DNA from: Embiotoca jacksoni
Taxonomy: Eukaryota > Chordata > Actinopteri > Embiotocidae
Reading direction: 5' to 3'
Assembly (NCBI GenBank): GCA_022577435.1
Contig: JAKOON010000007.1
Location: forward strand, 14,432,926 to 14,496,925
Length of the DNA stretch: 64,000 bases
Positions 48,475 to 60,569 of the stretch are shown here, in pieces. A model generated the notes under the pieces. The model did not search any database, was not told the origin of the DNA, and saw nothing but the letters and a program-made list of their open reading frames with translations. A program made the translations under genes and the position numbers. Position 1 is the first letter of the stretch, and every line of letters begins with the position of its first letter.

Positions 48475-51400
48475 TCTGTAAAAGGCTTATATCGGCCGAT
48501 AAATGGTCAGGCTCTAATATTTTGAATTTGAATTCATGCGGGTGTTGTATTGGTGGCATTGCCATTAACTCATTAACAATGACCTGCAAAAACAGGACTG
48601 ACATGTTTGTTAATTAGATGGCTATACTTGACAGAATGGTGGTGTGCCTTCAGTCAAACATGAGATGCCAGAGATTTATGTCTGTAAGCAGCAAATGACA
48701 TATTTACCAAGCCTATTTCAGATGTCATGTGACAGCAAAATTATTTTTATTGTACATGCAGAATTAAATAAAACAAACTTACCATTTGGTAACATGTTAT
48801 GCTGGGAGGTTTAGTGTATTTAATGCAGGGCTGTGCACCAAAGGTAATAAGCCCCTGTCGTCTTACAACAACATACATGTGTTTGTGTGATGTACTCAGC
48901 TTGTTACTTTCAGGGTCGTCTAAATTTTAATTTGCATATGAAAAGGATTTCACAGCCACTGCTGTAAACGTCTTGCTGCTGCAAAGAATGGCAATATTCA
49001 AAAAGTTATACATCTCAGATTAAAGCTCAGAAAGACATTCTCTGCACTGCACTCGCATATCGCCAGGAAAATGACTCATTTGGAGTGATGGCTTCCTGGA
49101 ACTCCCCTTACATCAGCATGAGTGTAAAGGAGGATGAGTGGCAAGCCACCAGGATGTTACAGTGCTGTTTTTCACAGCTCAACAGGATTCTCCACCTATT
49201 CAACGGGAGTGCAACCACACACAAACTCCAACTGAGGATACAGAAACAAAGACTATCACCACACTCATTCACAGGGTCTGAAAGTGCACACACACACCTA
49301 CACACGCGCTCACTTAACTCTTAATTATCATGAATGCTCGAGTCATCAATTATTAAGCACACTCTAGGCGTTGCTAATGGTATTTTTGGAGTGGAAGCTT
49401 TATCTACTGTAAGAAGGTAGATGTCTAGTTTGGGAGTCTGTGTAATAATTTATTGTGGCCCTACAGGCAGTTTAAATGCTGTCTGTATTTAAATCAACTG
49501 CAATGTCTCAGCAAGTTTAAGAGGGTTTGTCTGACCCTTATTTTGTTTCCACTCTGATTGCGATTACTTTCTAGCTGGCAAGCAAGACCTTTTCAATACT
49601 ATCAGACAAGCATTTGAGCCAGATGTTACTGTATCCTTGCTGCGCAGGAACTAATCTGCACCGCCTATTACCCATTGATTTCATCAGTTCTTTTGTTATA
49701 TTTCTTTTACTGAAGGAAAGTTGGGATATTCTGATTCACGAGTTACATAAATGACTTAATAAGCAGGCAGCACGTCTCAGTATTTAGATTTATGAGTAGT
49801 TATAATGAAGGCAGTTTGATTGACATAATATCATATGATAGCAGATGGCTGCAAAGTCAGAAGCCAATCGGTGACATTTTAGGGAAAGAGAGAATATCAG
49901 TGAGAATGTACTGTAAGACATTGCGTCCGGTGGTTTAAAACAAAATAAAACCCCTTAATATCACGGCACCGTGACAGTGCTTGCAATTCACCTCAGCTTT
50001 AAAACAAATGCTTTCAATTTGGGACAATCCAAGCATCACCAAAGTGAGACATTGGGCCATCTGAAGTAGAGATATACTGTATTTCAGAGGCAGAAAGAGA
50101 GTCAGTGAAAAGGCTTTGGTGTTGAAATCAGCAGTGTTGCTTGTCAGCTTCGCCGTAATGGAAAATGTATTTAAAATGGGGTCTACTGGATCTCATTTTA
50201 CGAATCATTAATAATAAATTGGTGCCATCAATCCTAATGATGACGGGTCCCCTATTATCAGGCTAGCATTTGGGAAAGTTCTTTTTGGCTTGGATCAATT
50301 AATTCCCCCTTTCCCCCATACATAAAACATCTGTTTGCTTTCAGGACAAACAGTGTTGCCTTGGGGTTTGTAGCCTCGCTGGATGGATCTGACCTATTTA
50401 ACCTCTGCTTGCTGTTGGTTTTGACTTCTGATACCAAGAGACAGTAGAAAGAGATCATGTTAAGCTCAAGGCAGTGGTCAAATACAATATGGGGGGCAGG
50501 GGACAAAGCTAAACCTACTTTAGCAGAGTTAAAGATCCATGACTGTACACGCTGCAGCCACATGACCACATTAATAGAAGAGATTATTTGGAGTACTGAT
50601 GGCATTATGGTTAGATGATCATGGATATGTCCTTGAACAACATCCATCACTCACATTTCTCCCCTTCGCTTCATGCCATGTTTATAAGCATGCCTTGATA
50701 TGCAGTCATTATTAGGATTTACTTTCACATACACAGCTTGGAGGTGGGTCACTGCACATATGCACCGGTTATCACAGAAACATATAAAACAAGGTGCCAT
50801 TTATTAACTGTGAACCATTTCCACAGAAGGGTTATTTCCTTTTCTCATGAAAAATAATGGGCAGGCGTCCAAAATTGAGAATTTTGAGAATGCATGTCAG
50901 GACATCCATACAGCAGGATGGTTCGCAGGAATGTTTGTGGGCCTCAGTGGCACTAATGATGTATTGCCGAGCTCCAACTCGAAAAAGAAAGCAACTGAAC
51001 GGGTGTTGATTTAATTAAATTAAAGCCGCGATTAAATAGCAACCCGCTCCACAGCCAAAACATTTTGGGGAGTGTTGAAACGCTTGTTTTACATTAGGAT
51101 TAGACAGAAGAATACAAATGATGTTAACTGGAATCATGATATATATTAGTTCAGTTAATCAACAGTACATTTTTTATTTCCCATTACTTCTGTGGAGTGT
51201 CAACAGTACAGTATTTGTGTGAGCTCAACCAGGAGAAATATACCGGGTTACTTTAGGTACAATGAACAATTAGATTAGTACAATTAGAATCAGAAATAAC
51301 CAGAGGTCTATGCATGGTAGGATGCAACGACTGGAAACGATTCTCTCCGGAGCGTAGTCAGATCCATGTCTTCATGCAGAGAATTTGGGTCTGGGAACAC

Positions 51401-51760
51401 CAGGCTAACACCTTTTTACTAATTAAAATAATTCTACTAAAATGTGCACCAATGGTGAATTTACCAAAGATTGTAATGCTGCCAATGCTACTTCCAAAAC
51501 ACTCTGACCCCAAATAACTGAAGCCATGAAAGGTTTAATTTCCAGCATTTGCTCATATATTATTGTTGAAAATACGCAATGTAGATCAATTCTACTGATC
51601 CGGTAACCAAGGTAAAAAAATGCTCCTTCGTTGGGCTGAGACAAAAATGTACCCTGTGTGTACTATATCACAGTCTGTGTTTACTATAACCTGATTTTCC
51701 CTTTTATGGTGAAATAAAAACCAAAGAAATATCTTTTTTTTTTATACTTCAATTCATAAT
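48475..51760. other. Non-coding stretch, no gene recognised
   Basis: About 3.3 kb of AT-rich, mostly unique sequence. The 130-codon minus frame at 50258-50650 has no known domain and is probably chance. An octamer-like TTTGCATATG lies at about 48931. Confidence 0.45.
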
Positions 51761-51764
51761 TTCT

Positions 51765-52360
51765 CTCTCCTCTGTCCTGATCCTTCTTGACCTTTTTGCT
51801 GCATTTGACACAGTGAACCACCAGATCCTTATTTCCTCCCTTCAGGGCCTCGGTGTCTCAGGCTCTGCCCCCCTGTTCTCATCCGACCTCAACGACCGCA
51901 CCTACCAGGTAACTTGGAGAGGATCGGTGTCTGAACCTTGCCCAGTCTACATCCAGGACATGGTCCAACCCTACATCCCAGCCCGCTCCCATCCGCTCTG
52001 CTTCTACCAATTGGCTTGTTGCTCCCTCACTGAGCTAAACACTCTACAAAATCACGACTGTTTGCTGTCCTGGCTCCTAAATGGTGGAATGAGCTCCCCA
52101 CCGACATCAGGACAGCGGAAACTCTGTACATCTTCCGCCGCAAACTAAAAACACACCTCTTCGGACTTTACCTTGAACAGTAGAACTTTAGTAGCACTTA
52201 AAACGGCACTTACTGATAGCACTTTGTAGTTTGGCTTTCTTGAAGAAATTGTATTTTCTTGATTCCTGTTGTTCTGGGTTTTGTACCCTCATGGTTGAAA
52301 TGCACTTATTGTAAGTCGCTTTGGATAAAAGCGTCAGCTAAATGAAATGTAAAGTAATGT
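51765..52360 (+). mobile_element. L2/Maui-type LINE, 5'-truncated and internally deleted
   Basis: The + strand begins inside the reverse-transcriptase domain: LILLDLFAAFDTVNHQILIS (the DLSAAFDTVDH block), then LQGLGVSGSA and LNDRTYQVTWRGSVSEPC. It then skips directly to the C-terminal part: DMVQPYIPARSHP, and in another frame ELPTDIRTAETLYIFRRKLK with THLFGLYL. The YADD catalytic region is therefore deleted. The 3' UTR ends with the diagnostic TTGTAAGTCGCTTTGGATAA plus AAGCGTCAGCTAAATGAAATGTAA-like tail at about 52310-52360. The short length, deletion and frame changes mark a dead copy, though protein similarity is still high, suggesting moderate age. Confidence 0.85.
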
Positions 52361-52369
52361 AATAATATC

Positions 52370-52800
52370 ATTACACAACGGAATGTTTCATATGAGTCTC
52401 AGATTGTGTCATACCTGTATGCTTGTAGATGTAGACTGGCTGGTCTTTATAATCTGTCAGTTCCACGATTACTCTGGTGATACCTATGTACTTATCGTGA
52501 CACTAATTGCTACTGCAGCTCCTTTATTGACCTCAACATCATGGTTATGTAGATGTTCCAGTGTGTTTATGGCTATTTTTTGATTATATAAACTACAGAT
52601 TAGGTGTCTGTTACATTATTGGATCACTTCTGGAGTCATCATCGCTGCTGAGAGCTTACATTTTTTTTTTTTCTGATAAGTCTAATTGTATAAGCATCTG
52701 CAATGAATGGCTAGTTCTGCAGTTCAGACTGAAATACCACCTTTGATTTTAAAGCCTCCTGAGCAACATGACCTTTGACCAGCTGGTGGTCTTTCTCTTC
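52370..52800. other. Non-coding spacer between LINE and LTR-like element
   Basis: AT-rich, with a T12 run near 52661. Only short frames (52383-52583, 52561-52746) with no domain. No repeat family recognised. Confidence 0.4.
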
Positions 52801-53132
52801 TGATCAGTGTGTTGGACTTATTGGTACAGTTTCTTTGTCAGGATCCCTGTCTGACCCTGGTGTGTCTCCCTCTGTTTTTTCCCCAATCACCTCTCTATCA
52901 TTCTGCTATCATTCTCCCGTCTGTTTGTTATTGTGCTCCCACTGTTCTGTGTCCTCCTCTCCCCGCCTCCTGTTGCCTCCCATGGCCACAGCCCTCACCG
53001 GTCAGTCCATGCTGCCGGTCACTGCCAGTGGGAGGTTGTCTCTGCCGGTCTCCCACGGTCTGTACTTACACCGTCTGTCCGTCCGTCCGTCCAGCCGCTC
53101 CTGCTCCTGCTCCTGCTCTCGTTCAGCTATCA

Positions 53133-53195
53133 GTCAGTGCTACCAGTCCGTGCTATCGGTCAGTGCTGCCAGTCCGTGCTATCGGTCAGTGCTCC
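53133..53195 (+). repeat. 26-bp minisatellite, about 2.4 units
   Basis: GTCAGTGCTACCAGTCCGTG plus CTATCG begins at 53133, recurs at 53159 with one substitution and starts again at 53185, where it runs into the 5S-like segment. Related units (CAGTGCTGCCAGTCAGTGCG) resume after it at about 53270-53306. Further left are (GTCC)n at about 53081-53096 and (TGCTCC)n at about 53100-53118. Confidence 0.75.
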
Positions 53196-53269
53196 TGATC
53201 TCGGAAGCGAAGCAGGGTCGGGCCTGGTCGGTGCTTGGATGCACCGACCGCCTGGAATACCAGTTGCTG
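53196..53269 (+). pseudogene. 5S rRNA-derived segment (3' half)
   Basis: TGATCTCGGAAGC, AAGCAGGGTCGGGCCTGGT, CTTGGATG, GACCGCCTGG and AATACCAG follow one another with near-correct spacing, exactly as in the 3' half of vertebrate 5S rRNA (from about residue 50 to the end). The first half of the gene is absent. Differences include C/T changes after CCTGGT, a TGCACC replacement in the region of the GGGA loop, one missing G in CCTGGGAATACCAG, and CAGTTGCTG for CAGGTGCTG. The internal A-box-like stretch is largely kept while the C box is damaged. It is not a functional 5S gene; it may derive from a 5S-headed SINE (SINE3-like) or from a chimeric retroposition. Confidence 0.85.
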
Positions 53270-53994
53270 CAGTGCTGCCAGTCAGTGCGATCAGTCTGTG
53301 CTACCAGGACTCCAGTACCCAGTCTGCCGCCGCTCGCTGTGGAGGACCTCGGGATTCCCCTTGCGCAGCTTTGCCCCCAGTGAGAGTAGGTGGAGTTTCC
53401 CTACTGACTCAGGAGGAAGGACATAGACTTGAGGTACCCCCCTTGTTGAACAATAAAGACTTTTTTGAACAATATCCTGCCTGTTACCCGAGTCTGTGTG
53501 CCTGCGTTTAGGTCAGTTTACAACCCCACCTCATAACATTCTTCCGACGATAATGTTTTAACAACATATGCTGTTTGCTGCCTTGAGCAAGTATTATCTA
53601 TCCATGAAACATTGTGCCCTTTGTCTCATTTATTAACACACTCCTACTCACAGGACAGGAAACTTTGAAATTCATATTGTTATTCTCAGCATTAGGCTTG
53701 ACGAAAGATTATGTTGTGTTGCCGTACGGTGAGGTTATCTCCACTCGAGAGGTCCTGAACGGGTCAGTCAAGATACTGTATGTCACACACACCAAACGCT
53801 GCAGCATGAGACATTCCTTACATTATTCATAGTCCCGCAGCGTACAAATGTAGAAACCTGCAAGCCTTTAACCAACTGGTAAAACTAATCCCTGCCATTT
53901 TATCGGATGATTATTATGGTTCTGTGAAACAAGGTTCAGCTAAATTTGGAGGGCTCGTAAAAATAGTGAAGACTCATCAGTGTTTTTGCATATT

Positions 53995-54800
53995 TAGTAT
54001 ATTTTAATTTTTGGCCACTACAAAGTTTGACAAAGGTTGTGAATGCAGGCAAAGGAAATGGCCAAATCGTATTTAACAGTCTAAAGATGAATGGATTAGT
54101 TGCTGCTGTGGATTTGTACCTGAGGTGGAGTGGGACATTTCTTTTTCTCCTTTTTGCGAAAAAGGCAGTTTTCAATATTATGGCTGAACTAGTTTACTTA
54201 CTACAATGAAAAAAAAAAAAAGGATACACATATAATTATTGTCATCATTATGCGTATTTCGGTGAAGATTCAAACTCAAATAATTGTGCATCGTTGGCAG
54301 ATATACTTAAGGTATATAACCACTAGTGACGTGGCTCTTTAGATGGCAGTGTTGGCTGGTCTCTGCGTCTGTCCACCACTTTGCTCCACTCTGAACTATC
54401 TCAAAAACTACTTGATTGGTTACCATGATATTTTGTACATTGACGGTCAACACAGCATGAACCTTTCTGACTCTTTTGATCCCGACATGTCTTGAGTGAA
54501 AGTGATATGTTTTGTTTTTAATGAAATATCTTGTTAACTATCAGATGGATTGCCATCTAATCTGCTACAGATATTAATGGGTCCAATACTTTTAGTTTCT
54601 CCTTGACTTGTTATTTATCATCAGGTTGAAATTTTCCAATGAGAAGTCATTTGGTTGCAGACTCTTATAGAAGTGTCATTATGATATAATGCTTTATTTC
54701 AAATACCAATATTTCAACTATACATGTAAATGTGTCATGCCTCCTTGATTGCTTTTAAAAGTCCAATGACCAATTTTATGTCACTTGCCATGACCTAGAC
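53995..54800 (+). repeat. Dispersed repeat family D, copy 1 (about 0.8 kb)
   Basis: It aligns over its whole length with 60570-61445. Shared anchors in order: TTGGCCACT, AAAGTTTGACA, GCAGTGTTGGCTGGTCT, GTCTGTCCAC, TGGTTACCATG, ATTTTGTACATT, GTATCTTGTTA/ATATCTTGTTA, TGGATTGCCATCTAATCTGC (GGATGGCGAATGTAATCTGC in the other copy), TTTATCATCAG and TACATGTAAATGT. The words CTCAAAAACTACTTGATTGG plus TTACCATGATATTTTGTACA resemble a widespread percomorph repeat with repeated GGATTGCCATGAAATTTTGT units. It contains no coding frame. Confidence 0.7.
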
Positions 54801-57800
54801 TATTATATTGCCTGGTTGACAACTGATAATAATTGCCTGCCAGTTGCACAGACTAGCAATGTGTTTCATGGTACAGTCAGAATGAAACATTTCCTTTTCA
54901 TATCTATCCATTTTTAAAACCCCTTGCTGCTCCTGTGTGACTGGGTCCCAGAAAATCTGAGGTGCTTAAGAAATGTTTCTTCGAAAAAAACATTTGCCTA
55001 TATTCATCTGTTCCCTGTGGTAAATTAATGTTTTCCGGCATGGAATAAGTTCTTAAGAGTTAATACAAGTGTCCGTTAAGCCGCCAAAGGATGCGCTGCT
55101 CACCGTACTGTTGGGATACATACAGACTAGGCACATTATAACAAGAAATGTATGCTTAAATTCATGTTAGAAATTATATAAAAGAGTATTTTATTCCCAG
55201 GAGCATTGTCAGCCTGACACTGCTGATTGTTCAGGCCCAGACTGACCATATAGCTTCTCCTCATGCCTGCTGTGACTGCTCAACTCATATGCCAGATCCA
55301 TTGCCTGAGGCAGCAAATGAGTCATGTCTGCATGCATGCAACCAGGTCTCACAACCAGGTCTCAGCGAACCGGAACTCGCCCTGTAGGCTACAAGCAATC
55401 TGTGACCATTGTCGTAAAATTCATCTATCAGTACTGACAACAGTCACACCGTACACATTAAGATCAATGTTGCTAAAGTGGTTTGGTCGCCTCAGGTTGG
55501 GTTGAGCTATGACTCTGTTACTGTCTGTGCCTCCTTAACACTGTACAACCTAACGTGGTCTCCCAGACTGAATTAAAAAGCTGACCTTTGACCTCCAGAT
55601 GAACAGTTACATTACTGTACTCTTGGACAGGAATGTATTCATTGATTTGGGAGAATGTAATCAAGCAAGCAGTGCATTGCATGAACGACAGTATGTAGTC
55701 ATTACAATCCACTAAGCAAACGATAAATGTCATAGCTTGATGAAAACTGGTGTTGAATACATTTTTCTTGTCATAACATCCACTTGTCATCAGTCTGCAG
55801 CGTGCAGAAAAAATACAGTGTCAATGCGATGTTTTAAATGTTGTTTGACATGTCATCTGTAGTTGCAGCAGAGATAGAATATTAGCGATGCGTCCCGTTC
55901 TCGGGTTGGATTAACCCGTCAGCGTATGGTAGATCCATTCATGAAAATACATCATTAAAGGTAGAGCTGTTATTTACAAACAATAGCATATGGTGCAGAA
56001 CATTCTTATCTAAATTATGTCAAGGCTTTTCCAATGATGAGGTGCAGTCAGCTTGGAGAAGCAATGCTGATATCTGTGGATGCATGCAAAAGTAGGCCTT
56101 TATTGTCTGATGCGCTTGTGTTAATGCTACAACTTACCCATGACAAAAAAAACAACAACACAGAGACAGTTGCACAGATTGCACATAGCAAGCAGCCACT
56201 CGGGATAAGCGGACAGAAGTCATTCTGAAAAGAAGGCCACCTCAGGTAAGAGGCGCTGTCCATGGCATTTCCTCAGCTAGATTGCGTTAGATTAAGACAA
56301 ACAAGGTTGTTTCCTTCACAACTACAAGCCCAGTTGTGACATTTGCATCCATTTAGATGATAGTAAGTGACAGCCACCATGTTCTGGCCTTTACTTAGTA
56401 ATATGCAGTGGCTTTCGTCAGCTTTAATTATTCAGGTCTTTGTTGAACAGAGTATTGCACCTCTCTCCCAGGCTTTTCAATAACATCTGATTTGTTACAA
56501 GCCACTCTCGTCAAGGCAAAGACTCCTGCTTAACACTTGATTTGTTAAATTTTGAAGTTCAGAAGGGTCCAGAGCTCACAGAGCTCTCTGACTACACTCA
56601 TCCTGTGTGGCACAATGGATTGAACTTAATGCTGTGCTACGTCTGAGTGAGTGAAGCTTTTTTTCCACATAGGGTAACATTTACAACATTACTGCATAAT
56701 CTGTTAGAGTATTGACCACTGAAGTGGTTCGATATCAACAAGGCCCACACATACCTTTTCTTACTCAAATCATTGAAAATATACATGCAGTTTTCAACAC
56801 ATTTTGAGGGAGGCACTTTTCTCGAAAAACATGCCCTACCTTTACAATATGAGTATTTCACTCACATTGTCCCCTAACAATACATATATGTAAACTGGAA
56901 AAATAATTTGCAGGTACATTGTGTGAGTAAAGACACACAATCTTCTGTTATCAACCCAATACAGGACAACTGTGATTATGCTCTTAAGGTACAGTACACT
57001 GTGACATACAGGGCTGTTAAGATCATAAAATCTTAGTTAATGATTATTTTTCATACAAATAATTGCAATTAACAACTTAATTGGCTTTTTCCATTCATTT
57101 TATTATTGTATGAGCCTAAGAATAGTTTATAAAAACAACTTATGAAGAAGAGCTGTTTATTGGCTGTGGTGTTTCGCTTTACAGCTAAATACATGATGTT
57201 AGTGTCAACAGATGCTCATCCAAATGTGGTTGGTTGAATATTAGAAGTTAGGCGCCTCAGGATATACCATTGGTGGCACTAATTCTCCACTCGTGCCATT
57301 AAACTAAATCGGGAGAGGGCACAACGAGATGACATTCATTAAAGGAACACTAGTCAAACCTCAAACCCTGAAAAACGGTGTGGAAAGATTGAGGGAAATC
57401 TGGCACTTCTGTTAGTTTCTTCCAAATGTTTTTACACAGATAAATGGAGACTCATCTCAAATAATTATGATAAGGCGATTATATATTATATTTGTGGCAG
57501 TGCTACATACAGGTCAAGTTCAATGAAGCATAGCGTTAAACCCAAAAAGTTACTCTACACAACAGGATAGTGAGCTGTTCATATATGGAATATTTTTAGT
57601 TCAAACAAATCCTCTGGCAGTAATTCATGGGGATAATCAAAGTGTTGTTTCTGTCTTGTCTATGGGATTAATTTGGCTTTTTTTTTTTTTTCCCCAATAC
57701 ATTAGTCTCCTTTGGGTGAAATTTTCTATGCCTTCAGCTTCCTAACAGAATCAGACCAGTGTTGTTGCATATTTTAGCCTCTTCACTCAAACCGCATGCA

Positions 57801-60320
57801 CTTCATCATCTGTTTTTACTCACTGTTTTTACATCTGTTTTAAAACAGGTTTTAGTGACTGGGTCCTATTAGTTTTCATGTTCTCTGAAAACCCACTTGC
57901 TAGAGATGTGATCAGTCTGCTTCTGTTCTTGTCAATGTTATGTTTTTGTACGCTGATGCTGAACAGACTTCTCTGTCCAATTTGTATTTTCAATTCCATT
58001 TGAATTAAGCGATGCCAAAAACAACACTTTCCTCCCATTTTTTTGTGTGTATAATTCATACAGACATACTTAAAGAGTGAAGTGGACAATTTAGAAACAT
58101 CACTGACAGTACAATGGATTTTTTTTGTGGTCGGACAAAGGTTGTTTAAAATGGACAAAGCTGATGGGGATAAAGTTAGAACAAAAGAACTAATTTGCAA
58201 GTTAATAGCGCTTAATCAGTTTGTCGCATTAGTGCCTGTCATAACAAAGGGATATGGGCAGAGGGATTTAGACAAAGAGGGTTTAGAGCTGGTGAAAAGG
58301 CCAGGGCTCAGATGCGATAACATTACAGTCAGTTTAACATTGTGCCGGTTGAAGGTGAACAAGTATGGACTCTGAAGCCAATGATGTGGATAATTATGCT
58401 TAAATGTACAGTAGTTAAACAATCAAACAACTGAATGGAGGCAGGCCTACATGCAAATTCACTCACATAGATGCTGTTCACCTGATCAGCCATCCTGTGA
58501 ATAGTCCCTGCTTGTGTTCAGACTAAAATGTATTATAACGCTTACACAGCCATTTATGGGAGGATTATTTAAATAAAGCCCTTTCCACCTCACCGGCTGA
58601 CTAAGCGTTTCCAAAATCGGGAATCTGGAGAGAGAGATTTACAACCTGTAGCTAATGTCTGAATGAATTCCAAACTTCTGTGGGATAAGGGTGTGACTCT
58701 TGACTCATCAAGGTGATGAATATTCAATTTGCAAAGATATGATCTTCTTCTGCAAAAGAGCAATATTAATAGAGCTCGGATGCATGCTCTTATCCAAACA
58801 CATATAAATTAATCATGACTCCCAGGTGTAGGCAGAGTGTTCTGCAGCAAACATCTGTGGCATAAATTGCTCTATTGCAATCCCATCATGTCTACCCACA
58901 GACAAACAGAAGATTTAATGACTTTCTGTTTCCATGTTTACCAGGGGAAACGTATCTGTTGCCCCTGAACCTGGGTAAAGGAAAAACTTAACTGCAGTCT
59001 CTGAAAATTGTCGAGGCTTCCATAACATTTTACTAAAGTTGTTACTTTGTAATAGGATTTTCATTTCCCAGATGTAATGTGATATAAATTGGGGTTTCAT
59101 TTATATAGAGGCTTTAATTGCCTCCACCTATCCTACATAGAAAAATCAGCATATGCTAATAATGTTCAACAACTAGTGCTAATAATTCACCCCAATAAAA
59201 GCAAGGTGATCTCATATTGTAGTGCTTCATACTTTGCAGAATGTCAAAAGAGACATAATGGTCAGTTTTTTGGAAGCTGTAGCTTCACCTTTAACTCAGG
59301 TAATACGATTACAATCTGGCACCGGTGTCAAATATTTTATAAGACATAAACTGGTGCATGAGCTATTTCTTTCATTACAGCTCAGTGAGCAGCTCTTGGC
59401 AAACCATAGTGTCGGTTCAAAACAGAAACATCAAACAGATGGCGTTTTGCAGAACTTGCAATGATTTTTCTTTATGGCATTTAAGAACCAAAGCAACTTA
59501 GATCGCAACCACAACAGCACCATTAAGTGCAGATGGTGTTTTTGACTGTTTATTGATAATAGTCAGAAACCAGGTGAGATTGCTTTGGTAGGTTATTGTT
59601 TACTCACAAATATGAGACGTAATTGCTCTGTGAATTTGAGTTATGGCCAATTCATTTTCTTTTCAATATCTTAGTGTTAGTTATTTGTTTCACAGATAGG
59701 GCTGCCTATTCTTTTTCAGGTTTAGATATTATTTTCCTTCTGGACATGCTTCATTCCATCACAGCTGGGTCCTTTCCTTCACTACAGCACACCTACAGTA
59801 GCTGTCAAAAAGAAATCTGACCTTTGGTGCCTGTGAATTATCCTGTGAGTATGCATCGTAGCTGCAGGTTCCTACAGAGGTCATTAGTAATCTGGAGCAA
59901 TACACTGCATGCTTTATCAAAGCCATCCAGATAAATCTTGTGTGATAAATATTCTATCAGGCACCAGTCTTACTCTGAGGAGACCTACATGTACTGCTGA
60001 GAGTGTGAGCTCAGCCTTTCATGAATTACTGTAGCAGGGAGTCATGTATTTTATCAGATTTCTTTTTTATAATTAACCTTCAGTTACTTACAGCACCTGT
60101 CAAGAGATGATCAAAATATATATAAGAATCTGACAACAAGTAGACATGTTCATACTGGTGGCTCAGTATGCAGGCTGCATATATCTATTTTGAATAAAAT
60201 TAAACATGTTGTTCTCTTACAGTAAGTTTTATGACTAGACAGGTGTAAATGACCCTGAGAGACTTATGTTTGAGTACAAAACCTTATTTGCTCTGGTCTG
60301 TTTGTTAAGTTTATGTTTCC
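54800..60320. other. Non-coding stretch, mostly unique
   Basis: About 5.5 kb with no recognisable gene. Short frames on both strands (for example 57829-58200 minus and 59089-59349 plus) have no convincing domain. A region at about 57008-57110 begins AGGGCTGTTAAGATC with ATTA-rich words, a possible decayed TIR element. A T14 run lies at about 57678. See 58560-58910 for possible regulatory DNA. Confidence 0.45.
58560..58910. promoter_or_regulatory. Candidate conserved non-coding (enhancer-like) stretch
   Basis: A repeat-free stretch with ATTATTTAAATAAAG, GATGAATATTCAATTTGCAA, GAGCAATATTAATAGAGCTC and TAAATTAATCATGAC words, dense in homeodomain- and POU-like cores, with a GC-balanced left edge. 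Function is inferred from composition only. Confidence 0.15.
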
Positions 60321-60323
60321 TCG

Positions 60324-60455
60324 GCAACCCGGTATCACGCCTAAGCGTGTAATACCCCATCAGTCCACGACAGGGTAACATGTCAGTATCATATTTAGCC
60401 TCGCCTTGGCATAAAAAGTAAGGTAAGTAAGTAAGGCCAATTAGGTTACGCTGCA
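60324..60455 (+). repeat. Dispersed repeat family A, arm fragment (copy 3)
   Basis: GCAACCCGGTATCACGCCTA, AGCGTGTAATACCCCATCAG, TCCACGACAGGGTAACATG and GCCTCGCCTTGGCATAAAAA followed by GTAAGGTAAGTAAG align with the left arm of the inverted-repeat element at 27161-27260 and, inverted, with its right arm at 27496-27590. Only one arm is present here, so this copy is truncated. Confidence 0.55.
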
Positions 60456-60569
60456 GCTAACTGGTACCTGAAAAAAAAATGTCTGCTAAAGAAACATACG
60501 AAGCTGTGGAAAGAAAGATAGACGGGCTTTCAGATTTTGTGGGAACGTGGTATATATATTTTGCATATT

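Larger units (their letters stand above)
52805..53540 (+). mobile_element. LTR-like or composite retroelement fragment
   Basis: The right part has the build of a fish LTR 3' half: AACAATAAAGACTTTTTTGA (poly(A) signal with T-rich downstream), CTGCCTGTTACC, GTGCCTGCGTTTAGGTC and an end at CATAACA (about 53532-53538). The left part is pyrimidine-rich and may start at TGTGTTGGACTT (about 52807), giving TG...CA termini and about 730 bp, as in a solo LTR. No clear target-site duplication flanks it, and no internal genes are present. The centre holds a 26-bp minisatellite and a 5S rRNA-derived stretch. The 202-codon and 192-codon frames across it (Ser/Pro/Cys-rich) are low-complexity artefacts. Confidence 0.4.

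Noticed and set aside
50258..50650. 130-codon minus-strand frame
   Set aside because: No domain recognised, no exon boundaries, and codon choice is no different from the flanks. It could be an old transposon, but nothing supports that.
53196..53269. Functional 5S rRNA gene
   Set aside because: The first 50 residues are missing, the C-box region is altered and no T-run terminator follows directly, so it cannot produce normal 5S rRNA.
52775..53511. Two overlapping frames of about 200 codons, Ser/Pro/Cys-rich
   Set aside because: They run through pyrimidine-rich DNA, (GTCC)n, (TGCTCC)n, a minisatellite and a 5S-derived segment in different phases, so stop codons are scarce for compositional reasons. 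The region is better explained as a retroelement fragment.
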